A DNA stretch of 21,339 nt, from positions 1 through 21,339 of the IMG/VR virus record IMGVR_UViG_3300025141_007628; one strand, given 5' to 3'. The notes under the pieces are model-generated. The model had not been told where the DNA came from and ran no database searches. It saw only the letters and a program-made list of their open reading frames with translations. The first letter of the stretch is position 1; each line of letters begins with the position of its first letter. Below, piece by piece: positions 1-6,808 of this stretch. Position numbers and translations under genes: made by a program. The stretch comes from a virus.

Positions 1-261
1 ACCAGCTTTACCTTCAGCAGAAATAAGTCTTTGTACGATACCAGCCATCTTTACAAGTTGGTCATCATTCTTAACGTTAATTTCCAAATACTCTTTTATC
101 ATTGGAACCATTTGAACAGCAGTATCACCATCTTTAATGAATTTAACAAGTTCTCTTGTTAAAACATCAAGCTGTTTTCTATTATATGTTGTGTTATCAT
201 AAATATCTTTAAAAAGGGATGATAGTGATTTACCTTCAAAGATTTCGTAATCTATACTCAT
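1..261 (-). CDS. Hypothetical phage protein, N-terminal 87 residues (truncated by the window edge)
   Basis: An open frame starts with ATG at 261 and runs off the left edge without a stop. It begins MSIDYEIFEG and has an AAGG ribosome site 7 nt upstream. The visible part is mostly polar and charged and predicted helical, with no membrane segment, signal peptide or catalytic motif that I recognise. The family is unknown. It is divergent from the plus-strand gene at 426, and the AT-rich gap between them (262-425) must hold promoters for both directions. The reading frame is clean over 87 codons with a good ribosome site, so I am confident it is a gene but not what it does. Confidence 0.75.
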   Translation of the reverse strand, partial: MSIDYEIFEGKSLSSLFKDIYDNTTYNRKQLDVLTRELVKFIKDGDTAVQMVPMIKEYLEINVKNDDQLVKMAGIVQRLISAEGKAG

Positions 262-288
262 ATTTTAACCTTGATATATTTCTTCATA

Positions 289-296
289 TATAAATA
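289..296 (+). promoter_or_regulatory. Candidate T4-type late promoter (TATAAATA), distal copy
   Basis: An exact TATAAATA lies in the non-coding gap upstream of the plus-strand gene at 426. In T4-like phages this octamer is the -10 element read by the gp55 late sigma factor, and a gp55-like gene is present at 1074-1835. The region is very AT-rich, so chance occurrence is possible. A second exact copy 32 bp downstream in the same orientation strengthens the call. Confidence 0.5.
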
Positions 297-320
297 TTAT
301 ATAACCTAAAAACTCTAATA

Positions 321-328
321 TATAAATA
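321..328 (+). promoter_or_regulatory. Candidate T4-type late promoter (TATAAATA), proximal copy
   Basis: This is the second exact TATAAATA in the gap, 98 bp upstream of the ATG at 426. Transcription would start near 334 and give a leader of about 90 nt that includes the GGGAG ribosome site. The tandem pair suggests strong late expression of a single small membrane protein. Confidence 0.5.
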
Positions 329-425
329 TATATCAAAATTTATTATTTATTCACCATATAGTTATTATTGAGGGTTTTTAGCTATTACTAATTACCCTTT
401 TGTTTCTAACTAACGGGAGATAACC

Positions 426-647
426 ATGAAGGAAATCATAACACTGGTCAAAGGATACATTGATGACTTAGCTCATCTAATGATGTCTTTTGTAGCTATA
501 GGTGCTGTTTCTGAAGTAATCTTTGGAAGTGGTATCTTTGGTGTCAACGTTATAGGTAACCTGACATCCATCATAAACAGTTTCGGCGAATCTGGTTTCG
601 CTGGACTCGTCGCATTGTTGGTGTTGGTGGGTTTATTTCGTAAGTAG
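426..647 (+). CDS. Small Gly-rich membrane protein, probably a late gene
   Basis: The 73-residue product is strongly hydrophobic. A charged amphipathic start is followed by two or more glycine-rich hydrophobic stretches (about residues 17-45 and 55-72), and it ends in Arg-Lys. There is no signal-peptidase site. GGGAG sits 7 nt before the ATG. It is one of only two well-supported plus-strand genes in the window. It has its own candidate late promoters upstream and three stem-loops from its last codons to 714, so it looks like an isolated, strongly expressed transcription unit. By size and topology it could be a holin, a virion membrane-interacting peptide or another late membrane protein. I cannot choose between these from sequence alone. 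Confidence 0.75.
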   Translation: MKEIITLVKGYIDDLAHLMMSFVAIGAVSEVIFGSGIFGVNVIGNLTSIINSFGESGFAGLVALLVLVGLFRK

Positions 648-656
648 GTACGAAAT
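635..656 (+). other. Stem-loop across the stop codon of the 426 gene
   Basis: ATTTCGTA (635-642) and TACGAAAT (649-656) form a perfect 8-bp stem with a 6-nt loop. The TAG stop (645-647) lies in the loop. No T-run follows, so this is probably not a terminator by itself. It is the first of three consecutive hairpins. Confidence 0.6.
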
Positions 657-659
657 AGT

Positions 660-680
660 TTAATAGTCCTACACTATTAA
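660..680 (+). other. Second stem-loop in the 3' UTR
   Basis: TTAATAG (660-666) pairs perfectly with CTATTAA (674-680) around a 7-nt loop. It lies 3 nt after the first hairpin and 6 nt before the terminator. It is AT-rich and weaker than its neighbours. Confidence 0.45.
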
Positions 681-686
681 GCACGT

Positions 687-716
687 AAAAGGGGAACTTT
701 TCAGTTCCCCTTTTTT
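687..716 (+). terminator. Strong intrinsic terminator, probably bidirectional
   Basis: A 12-bp stem (687-698 with 703-714) built around AGGGGAACT and AGTTCCCCT has a 4-nt loop and is followed by T residues. Read on the plus strand it ends the 426 gene. Read on the minus strand the same stem is followed by TTTT, so it can also end the long minus-strand operon after tRNA-Ala. Confidence 0.9.
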
Positions 717-720
717 ATTG

Positions 721-793
721 TGGAGCTGACAGGACTCGAACCTGCGACATCCTCCGTGCAAGGGAGGCGCTCTCCCAACTGAGCTACAGCCCC
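721..793 (-). tRNA. tRNA-Ala (UGC)
   Basis: The 73-nt cloverleaf reads from 793 to 721. The acceptor GGGGCTG pairs with CAGCTCC. The anticodon stem CCTCC/GGAGG carries loop CTTGCAC with anticodon TGC. The T-arm contains GGTTCGAGTCC and the discriminator is A. The acceptor contains a G3-U70 pair, the main identity element for alanine. CCA is not encoded. It is the last gene before the terminator and would be transcribed with tRNA-Glu 1 nt upstream. Confidence 0.93.
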
Positions 794-794
794 G

Positions 795-866
795 TAACCG
801 GTAGGAGGATCGAACTCCTATTGCCAGGATGAAAACCTGGAGTCCTAACCATTAGACGAACCGGTC
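795..866 (-). tRNA. tRNA-Glu (UUC)
   Basis: The 72-nt cloverleaf reads from 866 to 795. The acceptor GACCGGT pairs with ACCGGTT (first pair G-U). The anticodon stem CCAGG/CCTGG holds loop TTTTCAT with anticodon TTC. The T-stem is AGGAG/CTCCT and the discriminator is A. CCA is not encoded. Only one base separates it from tRNA-Ala, so the two tRNAs are very probably processed from one transcript at the tail of the operon. Confidence 0.9.
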
Positions 867-888
867 AAATTAAAAAATTACCTTCAGA

Positions 889-1074
889 CTAAGTGACGCC
901 AATCATTTCATGTATAAGAATAACATCATCAAGTATTATATTTGGTTTATCATTTATAATCCAATCATCAATCACATTTATCAAATCATTTAAATCTTCC
1001 CAATCCATCCAATCATTCATTATTATTGGAAAGTAAAAATCACTATATGGTAATTCCGCTGGCCATTTTTTCAT
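889..1074 (-). CDS. Small acidic protein of unknown function
   Basis: The 61-residue, strongly acidic protein is rich in Asp, Trp and Ile in its middle (for example NDWMDWEDLND). It has no membrane segment or known motif. Its ATG overlaps the stop of the sigma factor gene as TAATG at 1072-1076, which suggests translational coupling. It is the last protein gene of the operon before the tRNAs. Being so acidic and coupled to the sigma factor, it could be a partner of the transcription machinery, but this is inference from position only. Confidence 0.75.
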   Translation of the reverse strand: MKKWPAELPYSDFYFPIIMNDWMDWEDLNDLINVIDDWIINDKPNIILDDVILIHEMIGVT

Positions 1075-1835
1075 TAGAAAATAGAACCAGTATTAGAAGT
1101 ATCTATTATTCCAGTAACTGAGAATTCACTCATCATACTATAATAATAATTTTTCATTTGATTTATTACTCTTGTAATATGTTGAGTATTAGAACCTGTC
1201 ATTTCACGAATCATAATATATAAAGCTTTCTTATTAAAATTCTCTATATTCTTTCTACGTCTAAATAATTCTAACACAGCATCTGCAACTAAAATATCTT
1301 TTTGTCTACGAAAAATATTAGTAATATTATTATCCCAATAATCTAACATCTGATTTACAAATTCTACATTAAATTCATCAACTTCACTAATAGTATTTTC
1401 AGAAACTAAATTTCTTTTCCAATCTAATATATCTAAGTTATCGTGTATTTTCATTTTCTTATAATTGTTATTATTATTTAGTATTAACCAATTCTTTCCA
1501 ACTACAGAAAAATAAGAAAACGCTCTACCTTTATCAGCCTGATATTTAGGCATTTGCATTACCATAAAAGAAACTACTTCATGCTTCACTTCTTCAAGTG
1601 GATAATCAAAGTAATAAAACTTAAAAGTATGAATTAAGTTCTCAGCCATTTTATCAAATGCAGCTGCAATGTGTTCTCTATAAATTCTATTTTTTATTAC
1701 AGGGTTAGGTGAGTTATTATAACGTATTATAGCTTCCTGTACAGGAGTACCAAAATACATTTTACTTTTCTTTTTTCTTTTTTTCTTCATCATTGGTTTT
1801 GGTTTAGCTGATCCTGATGTTGTACTAGTACTCAT
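1074..1835 (-). CDS. T4 gp55-like RNA polymerase sigma factor for late transcription
   Basis: The 253-residue protein begins with a Ser/Thr- and Lys-rich tail (about 1-26), followed by a helical sigma-2-like region. That region includes the segment typical of gp55 relatives in marine T4-like phages: KYQADKGRAFSYFSVVGKNW (about residues 96-115), then an Asn run. T4 gp55 is 185 residues, so this one is longer, mainly at its N- and C-terminal ends. The family replaces the host sigma factor at late promoters of form TATAAATA and needs the sliding clamp as activator. Exact TATAAATA sites in intergenic gaps of this window fit that role. It overlaps genes on both sides by TAATG. The assignment rests on remembered family pattern, not a search. 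Confidence 0.8.
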   Translation of the reverse strand: MSTSTTSGSAKPKPMMKKKRKKKSKMYFGTPVQEAIIRYNNSPNPVIKNRIYREHIAAAFDKMAENLIHTFKFYYFDYPLEEVKHEVVSFMVMQMPKYQADKGRAFSYFSVVGKNWLILNNNNNYKKMKIHDNLDILDWKRNLVSENTISEVDEFNVEFVNQMLDYWDNNITNIFRRQKDILVADAVLELFRRRKNIENFNKKALYIMIREMTGSNTQHITRVINQMKNYYYSMMSEFSVTGIIDTSNTGSIF

Positions 1836-2086
1836 TATTGTTCTTCTCCTCTATAACTTTCTAACTGTTTTACTGTTTCTTTTATTTGATTAAAAATTGC
1901 TCCAACTTCATCATCGGATTCAAAATGACCAGTAGAATCTATTTCTTTTAAATCATCTTGAACTGTTTCTATTGTTTGAGTAAAATTTTCTACCCAAGTT
2001 TCTAACAATTCTGTTTTTTTTGTTAAATTCCAAATTACATATCCTTCTGTAAGGATAAGTAATCCTAATATTATTTCTATTATCAT
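1835..2086 (-). CDS. Small N-terminally anchored coiled-coil protein
   Basis: The 83-residue protein has one N-terminal membrane helix (about residues 2-20) followed by an acidic, heptad-like region with DDEVGAIFNQI near residue 58. It resembles a small protein I associate with marine T4-like phages, but I know no function. It overlaps the sigma factor and HD hydrolase genes by single-base TAATG junctions, so it is translated as part of the operon. Confidence 0.75.
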   Translation of the reverse strand: MIIEIILGLLILTEGYVIWNLTKKTELLETWVENFTQTIETVQDDLKEIDSTGHFESDDEVGAIFNQIKETVKQLESYRGEEQ

Positions 2087-2910
2087 TATTTATCTCCAAA
2101 TAGTTCATCAAATAAATCTTTTGATTTATCTGATAAGATATCAGGTGTTTTATTTTTAATTACTGCTTCTTTAATATTACTCACCGATTCTTCTTCTTGT
2201 TTTTCTCGTTCTTCTTTTAATTCAGGATTTAAGACTTCTGAATAATTTATATCAGAATCTTTACTAAACATATACTGTTCTTTTTCCCATCTTGTAGCTA
2301 ACATATCTGCTGTGTGTAATAAATAAGGTAAATTAGTTTTCAAGTTTTTTGATTCTCCATAACCCATATAATAATCTTTATTCGCTTTCTCATACATACC
2401 GTCAGCCAACCTTAAAGCTAAATATTCTACTTCAGTCATTTTAACATTAAACTGATTTAACAACCAAACTGCTCTATCTGTTACTGTCATGTAATGTAAT
2501 CTATTATCATAATCATACATCTTACCTTGATTTATTCTATGCCATTCTGATTCATTAGGTATATAATAATCATACTCTAAGTTTCCAAGTTTACCTAAAT
2601 CGTGATGTAATGTACAAAATGTTATATTTTCTTCATTATACTCTGCAGTATATAATCCTAATTCTTTATATAACTTATATAACTTTAATGCAAATTTAGT
2701 TATATTTAAAACATGAAGTACATAACCTCCAGGAAATGCGTTGTGATAATATACAACTCCACTTGCGGGAGCAAACATTGCTCTGTCTTTAAAATGGTGA
2801 TACATCCTAAGAAGATTTTCTCTTCGTTCACTTTCTTCTTCAAATGTATCTTTTACAATTTGAATTAACTTATCCCAATTCTCTTGTAATTGTTCTGCTG
2901 TAAGTTTCAT
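2086..2910 (-). CDS. HD-domain metal-dependent phosphohydrolase
   Basis: The 274-residue protein carries the HD-superfamily metal-ligand pattern: H66 (GGYVLHVLN), H103-D104 (LHHDLGKLGN) and D202 (HTADMLA). HD enzymes hydrolyse phosphoesters, commonly nucleotides. The C-terminal 60 residues are charged and look flexible. A GGAG ribosome site precedes the ATG at 2910, and the DpdA-like gene ends 9 bases upstream. Phages with altered DNA bases sometimes encode HD nucleotide hydrolases, such as the dATPase DatZ of phage S-2L. A nucleotide-pool role beside the base-modification genes is therefore plausible, but the substrate cannot be read from sequence. Confidence 0.82.
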   Translation of the reverse strand: MKLTAEQLQENWDKLIQIVKDTFEEESERRENLLRMYHHFKDRAMFAPASGVVYYHNAFPGGYVLHVLNITKFALKLYKLYKELGLYTAEYNEENITFCTLHHDLGKLGNLEYDYYIPNESEWHRINQGKMYDYDNRLHYMTVTDRAVWLLNQFNVKMTEVEYLALRLADGMYEKANKDYYMGYGESKNLKTNLPYLLHTADMLATRWEKEQYMFSKDSDINYSEVLNPELKEEREKQEEESVSNIKEAVIKNKTPDILSDKSKDLFDELFGDK

Positions 2911-2919
2911 TTTATCTCC

Positions 2920-4104
2920 TTAAAAAAACTTATGATTATTATTAATGCTAGGTTCTATTTTAGTATTACTTAACTTCTTATATAATGGTGTATACTTTTC
3001 AAATACTTTTCTTGGATCATCACTTTTAACCATTTTATCTAAAGACATTAAAAGTCCACTCATATCAGTAGATAAAATCTGTTTTAAAATATAATCATGA
3101 CTATGAACATAATATTCAGCTTTCTCAATAGCTTCTTTAAAAAGCATAAAATTATGTAATCTTATAGCCATAGTACATTGACCTTTCCACTCTACAGTAT
3201 CATCCCAAGTTAAAGCTTCTCTTAAATACTCTCTATCAAATTCAGTAGACACGGGTAAATATTTAAATATTTGATCCTTAAAAGTGTCATCATACTTGGG
3301 TACATTAATTGATTGAAAAGTTGCTTTCTTAAAATTATAATTCAAATAATATGAACCAAATACAACTGCTCTATCAGGTGAAGAACTATCAGTTGTAACA
3401 ACTATATTAGAACCTACTTCATTTAAAGATTTCTGTAATTGATTTAACATTAAGAAATCTGAAATCTTAGATATACCTAAAATATGAAAATATTTATTTG
3501 TATCTTTTAAATGTTCTTTACCATTTAATAACGACATTACACCTGACATAAACGCGTATACACTTCTACCTCCACCACCTACAGCCCATCCTTGAAATGG
3601 AAACTCTTTCATTTGATTATACCAATTTATATATTCAAGGTCATTTGTACCTTGTACAACATTTAAGAAATCAGTATTACCTGATTGATTATCTGCAAAA
3701 TATTTAAAGTTATCTTTACTAATTTTTAAACACTCTTCATACATACCTTCATATTTTATTTTAGGTGGAATATCTAAATTCATAGCAATATCAGAATTAT
3801 GTTCTAACCATTTAAAAATTCTTTCTCGAATAGACATATCCCATTTGATAGCACCTGACGCAATCTGATAACCACCTGAATCTCCCATTACAAGATTTTT
3901 ATCTGTTAATCCTAAATCGTTTTTATAATCATCTTTTTTAAAATGATGTCCCGCTGTTATTAATATATCTGTATGTCTATACTTCTCAGGAAATTCTTCA
4001 CTATAAAATCTAATAGATAGACCATTTTTTAATTTAACATTTTTAGCTAATGAACTCCCCATTGCACCAGCTGAAAATGATGGAAAATATATAAACTTAC
4101 TCAT
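2920..4104 (-). CDS. dpdA: DpdA-like DNA guanine transglycosylase (TGT superfamily)
   Basis: This is a tRNA-guanine-transglycosylase fold of 394 residues. Visible signatures, with the TGT counterpart: D75-SGGYQ (substrate-pocket Asp-Ser-Gly-Gly), DIPP at 111, VVQG at 149-152, GWAVGGGG at 172-179, and TDSSSPDRA with D239 aligned to the nucleophilic Asp. The CxCxxC zinc site of bacterial TGT is not recognisable; only one Cys lies near LHNFMLF. In phages this family, with preQ0-synthesis genes beside it, exchanges guanine in DNA for a 7-deazaguanine. An upstream in-frame ATG at 4161 would extend it over the phosphoribosyltransferase gene. I choose ATG 4104, which overlaps that gene's stop as ATGA and starts a sensible N-terminus. 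A tRNA substrate cannot be excluded from sequence. Confidence 0.85.
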   Translation of the reverse strand: MSKFIYFPSFSAGAMGSSLAKNVKLKNGLSIRFYSEEFPEKYRHTDILITAGHHFKKDDYKNDLGLTDKNLVMGDSGGYQIASGAIKWDMSIRERIFKWLEHNSDIAMNLDIPPKIKYEGMYEECLKISKDNFKYFADNQSGNTDFLNVVQGTNDLEYINWYNQMKEFPFQGWAVGGGGRSVYAFMSGVMSLLNGKEHLKDTNKYFHILGISKISDFLMLNQLQKSLNEVGSNIVVTTDSSSPDRAVVFGSYYLNYNFKKATFQSINVPKYDDTFKDQIFKYLPVSTEFDREYLREALTWDDTVEWKGQCTMAIRLHNFMLFKEAIEKAEYYVHSHDYILKQILSTDMSGLLMSLDKMVKSDDPRKVFEKYTPLYKKLSNTKIEPSINNNHKFF

Positions 4105-4505
4105 CTTAAATAATCCTGTACTTCTTCTGACTCTTCTGCTTCCCAAGGATAAACAATCCATTTATCTTGCTTATATAAAACTGAATAATCAGGTTTAACA
4201 ATACTTTGTTTATGTTCGTGAATTGTAACATAATGTCCATCTTTAGTTTCAGGTTGTTCTTTATAAAACTGAAACGTTTTACCTGTATCTGCTATATCAT
4301 CAATTACTACAATATCACCATCACCAACTCTCCAAAAATCTGTTATATATGGTATGTCTAACTTATGACTTAACATAACAGCTAATATCACACCACCTCT
4401 TGGTACTCCAAACACACCTACAAAATCTTTACCTGTATCTCTAAGATGAAATGCAATTTCAGTTACACATTCATCAACTAGTTGCCAACTTATAAAATCT
4501 TTCAT
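4101..4505 (-). CDS. Purine-type phosphoribosyltransferase
   Basis: The 134-residue type I phosphoribosyltransferase has the pyrophosphate loop PRGG (35-38) and the PRPP loop [13 protein letters not shown] (65-77). Its late WIVYPWE (116-122) resembles the Trp-Pro-Trp segment of xanthine/guanine/hypoxanthine PRTases, where the aromatic residue stacks on the purine. It is shorter than E. coli Gpt (152). The likely reaction is purine base plus PRPP to nucleotide plus pyrophosphate. It sits between folE and dpdA, overlapping both by 4 bases (ATGA at 4502 and at 4101). Inference: it could recapture the guanine released by DpdA as GMP, returning it to the GTP pool that feeds FolE. Hypoxanthine or xanthine specificity is equally possible. 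Confidence 0.85.
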   Translation of the reverse strand: MKDFISWQLVDECVTEIAFHLRDTGKDFVGVFGVPRGGVILAVMLSHKLDIPYITDFWRVGDGDIVVIDDIADTGKTFQFYKEQPETKDGHYVTIHEHKQSIVKPDYSVLYKQDKWIVYPWEAEESEEVQDYLR

Positions 4506-5131
4506 TTTAAATCCCTTATAAAATTATAAAATTCATCTCTAACTCTATCTACGTTTTTAAACGTATCACTTAACTTAGCAGTTTTCATAGTAGCGTCGTG
4601 TTTAACACCACGTACACATGCACACATATGATTAGCTTCAATCATTACTGCAACACCAATATTTTTACTACATTCTTTATTTATATGATCGTGAATCTGC
4701 ATTGTTAAATTTTCTTGTACTTGAGGTCTTCTAGCATAAAACTCAACTATACGATTTAGTTTACTGAGTCCAATAACTTTACCTTCTGGTGTCGGAAGAT
4801 ACGCTACATGAGCGTTACCTATAAATGGTAAGTGATGATGTGAACACAAAGAATGTAATTTAATATTTCCTTGAAATACTATACCGTCATAACCGTCAAC
4901 ATTATCAAATGCTGTAATCTTTGGTGGTCCATTATAAACACCATCTGCTAAATCATTAACAAAAGCTTTGGCTACTCTCATAGGTGTATCTGATGAATTA
5001 GGATCATTCTCCCAATCAAATCCAAGAGCTGTCATATAACGACCATAATGTTTAGACGCTTCTCTAATCATACTTTGTTTTTCTTGTTCATTTAAAGGAT
5101 GATTACCGTTAGCGTATTTTAATTTACTCAT
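4502..5131 (-). CDS. folE: GTP cyclohydrolase I
   Basis: The 209-residue enzyme converts GTP to 7,8-dihydroneopterin triphosphate, the entry step to folate and 7-deazaguanines. The zinc and catalytic residues are present: C96 and H99 in [10 protein letters not shown], and C170 in NHMCACVRG. The substrate-binding [20 protein letters not shown] segment (121-140) is intact. Length and order match bacterial FolE. In this operon it supplies QueD. It overlaps queC by 8 bases upstream and the phosphoribosyltransferase by 4 bases downstream. Confidence 0.96.
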   Translation of the reverse strand: MSKLKYANGNHPLNEQEKQSMIREASKHYGRYMTALGFDWENDPNSSDTPMRVAKAFVNDLADGVYNGPPKITAFDNVDGYDGIVFQGNIKLHSLCSHHHLPFIGNAHVAYLPTPEGKVIGLSKLNRIVEFYARRPQVQENLTMQIHDHINKECSKNIGVAVMIEANHMCACVRGVKHDATMKTAKLSDTFKNVDRVRDEFYNFIRDLK

Positions 5132-5849
5132 ATTTTATTGAGTCCTTTACTTTTAATGTTTTAAATGCTAATATTCTATCGTTACAAGCTCCACATTCAC
5201 CACAAGATATTCCTGTACTATTAGGATGATAACACGATAAAGTATTTCTAAATATTGTTTCTGAATCTAATTCTAAATTATCACAACATTTAATCGCATC
5301 TTCAACTATCAAGTGTTTATAACCATCAACATATGGTAAATAATAATTTATTTTATCTGACTCAACATTACCTTCTTTAAACGCACTTTCTAATTTTTCA
5401 AAAAATATACGTGTACAATCAGGTGGTATTGTGTGAGAACCATCGTGTACACCTAATCCTATATCTACATAAACATCTTTTTCTTTTACTAATGATACTG
5501 CATAACCATAAATCAAACTTGAAAATATAGCATTTCTATTTGGTACAAAGTTTGATTTCATTTTACTTTCATCTGTTTTACCGGTAGGTACGTAAATACC
5601 TTTACTTGTCAAAGAAGAGTTAAACTTACTCATAAAGCTTGATAAATTCATATACGTATGATTTATATCAAACTTATAAGATTTTAAATATTTCAAATTT
5701 AACTCTAATTTTTTTAATTCTAATTCGTTTTTTTGACCATAATAAAAACTAATAGCGTGTATTTTATCATAACCTTTATCTAATAAATGAATTAGTAGTG
5801 AAGTAGAATCTAATCCACCACTAATACTTAATACTGCTTCTTTATTCAT
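5124..5849 (-). CDS. queC: 7-cyano-7-deazaguanine (preQ0) synthase
   Basis: The 241-residue ATP-dependent enzyme converts 7-carboxy-7-deazaguanine and ammonia to preQ0. It shows the PP-loop SGGLDS (10-15), FVPNRN (101-106, canonical FVPGRN), GVHDGSH with PPDC (133-145), and the zinc cysteines C206, C216, C219 and C222 in CxxCxxC form. No amidotransferase (Gat) domain is fused, unlike the Gat-QueC of phages that make archaeosine-type DNA. With no QueF visible either, preQ0 is the predicted end product of the genes seen here. It overlaps the upstream membrane gene and downstream folE by 8 bases each. Confidence 0.95.
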   Translation of the reverse strand: MNKEAVLSISGGLDSTSLLIHLLDKGYDKIHAISFYYGQKNELELKKLELNLKYLKSYKFDINHTYMNLSSFMSKFNSSLTSKGIYVPTGKTDESKMKSNFVPNRNAIFSSLIYGYAVSLVKEKDVYVDIGLGVHDGSHTIPPDCTRIFFEKLESAFKEGNVESDKINYYLPYVDGYKHLIVEDAIKCCDNLELDSETIFRNTLSCYHPNSTGISCGECGACNDRILAFKTLKVKDSIKYE

Positions 5850-6075
5850 CTAAACTCCATTGTCTGTAACCATATACATTCATACCAATTACGAATGCAC
5901 TTATTGCTATTTGAGGTGGTGCTTCTATTAAATAAGCATATATCAAGAATGCAACATTACCTAATCCCCAAATTATAAAACAATTTTTTATTTTTTTAGC
6001 GTTGAAATAGTAACCAAATATAATCATTACAGTTCCTATCCAACCTATCCAATCATACTCCACGTATATCTCCAT
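5842..6075 (-). CDS. Three-helix membrane protein inside the deazaguanine operon (PnuC/SemiSWEET-like)
   Basis: The 77-residue protein has about three membrane helices (residues 9-25, 30-48, 52-70) and a C-terminal YGYRQW that recalls the end of PnuC-type vitamin transporters. Its size matches half-transporters of the SemiSWEET type, which work as dimers. It overlaps queE by 23 bases and queC by 8, so it is embedded in the biosynthetic operon. Inference: it could move a base, precursor or cofactor related to the pathway, such as a deazapurine. An unrelated small transporter is possible. The family call comes from length, helix count and motif only. Confidence 0.7.
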   Translation of the reverse strand: MEIYVEYDWIGWIGTVMIIFGYYFNAKKIKNCFIIWGLGNVAFLIYAYLIEAPPQIAISAFVIGMNVYGYRQWSLDE

Positions 6076-6808
6076 AAGCTATTATATGTAATCTATCTGT
6101 AAAATTATAACCCTCACGAACACACAAGTCCATCAACCATCTTCGTCTTTCATTTAATTGTTTAGGTTCTAATCCTTCAGGCATTAAATATACCTTATCA
6201 TTTGGTACATCTAATATTTCTTGTAAATATTTTACTTCTTCTAAATCTTTTTCACTTGATATAACAGGTTTCATTTGATAATCTGGATGATAAGTTATTA
6301 ATGATTTCATAGCATCATAATTACAACGCCACTTCTCGTGTTTCTCTTTATCTTTTTCTGTAACTTCTCTATTCAAGTATGGCATCATTGTACCTGGTAC
6401 TGGTGTAGAATTTGATAACTTAGGTGAAAGAGAAATTAAATCACCTTTAGTTTCAACATACTCACTACCTTCAGTTTCTATTGTTATATAATGATTAAAT
6501 TCTTTCACTAATTCACATAAAGTAATTAACATATCTTTATGTAAAGTCGGACCTCCACCTGTAATCATAGTATGTTTTATACCTTTATGTTTACTATAAA
6601 ATTCACGAATGGACTCATAACTATATTTACCTTTTTCAGGTTTCCAAGAACTATAAGGTGTATCACAAAATGAATTAGCAAATTGACATCTTAGTCTACA
6701 ACCAGATACTCTAATTAATATATGTGGTATTCCTGTTAACTTACCTTCACCTTGTAAACAAGTATACATTTCATTTATAGGAAGAATTTTAGAGTTTTCT
6801 ATCGTCAT
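6053..6808 (-). CDS. queE: 7-carboxy-7-deazaguanine synthase (radical SAM), with unusual motifs
   Basis: The 251-residue radical SAM enzyme converts 6-carboxytetrahydropterin to 7-carboxy-7-deazaguanine. It keeps QGEG (19-22) and the CDT end of the cluster loop. The Fe-S cysteines are C37, C41 and C48, spaced Cx3Cx6C where the usual pattern is Cx3Cx2C. The SAM-binding motif reads TGGGP (83-87), where TGGEP is usual. Both changes are clear in the DNA (GGT replaces the Glu codon). A long insert follows near residues 135-165. It overlaps queD by 20 bases. Neighbours make the assignment firm, and the motif changes suggest a divergent subtype, not a decayed gene. Confidence 0.9.
   Translation of the reverse strand: MTIENSKILPINEMYTCLQGEGKLTGIPHILIRVSGCRLRCQFANSFCDTPYSSWKPEKGKYSYESIREFYSKHKGIKHTMITGGGPTLHKDMLITLCELVKEFNHYITIETEGSEYVETKGDLISLSPKLSNSTPVPGTMMPYLNREVTEKDKEKHEKWRCNYDAMKSLITYHPDYQMKPVISSEKDLEEVKYLQEILDVPNDKVYLMPEGLEPKQLNERRRWLMDLCVREGYNFTDRLHIIAYGDIRGV

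Noticed and set aside
4105-4161. Longer start for the DpdA-like gene at 4161
   Set aside because: It would overlap the phosphoribosyltransferase by 61 bases and add an Arg/Ser-rich stretch foreign to the family. ATG 4104 gives an ATGA overlap like that at the start of the phosphoribosyltransferase gene.
4678-4685. Minus-strand TATAAATA inside folE
   Set aside because: It is mid-gene in a tightly overlapped operon in AT-rich sequence, so it is probably chance. The plus-strand copies at 9804-9811 and 16984-16991 were also dropped because no plus-strand gene follows them.
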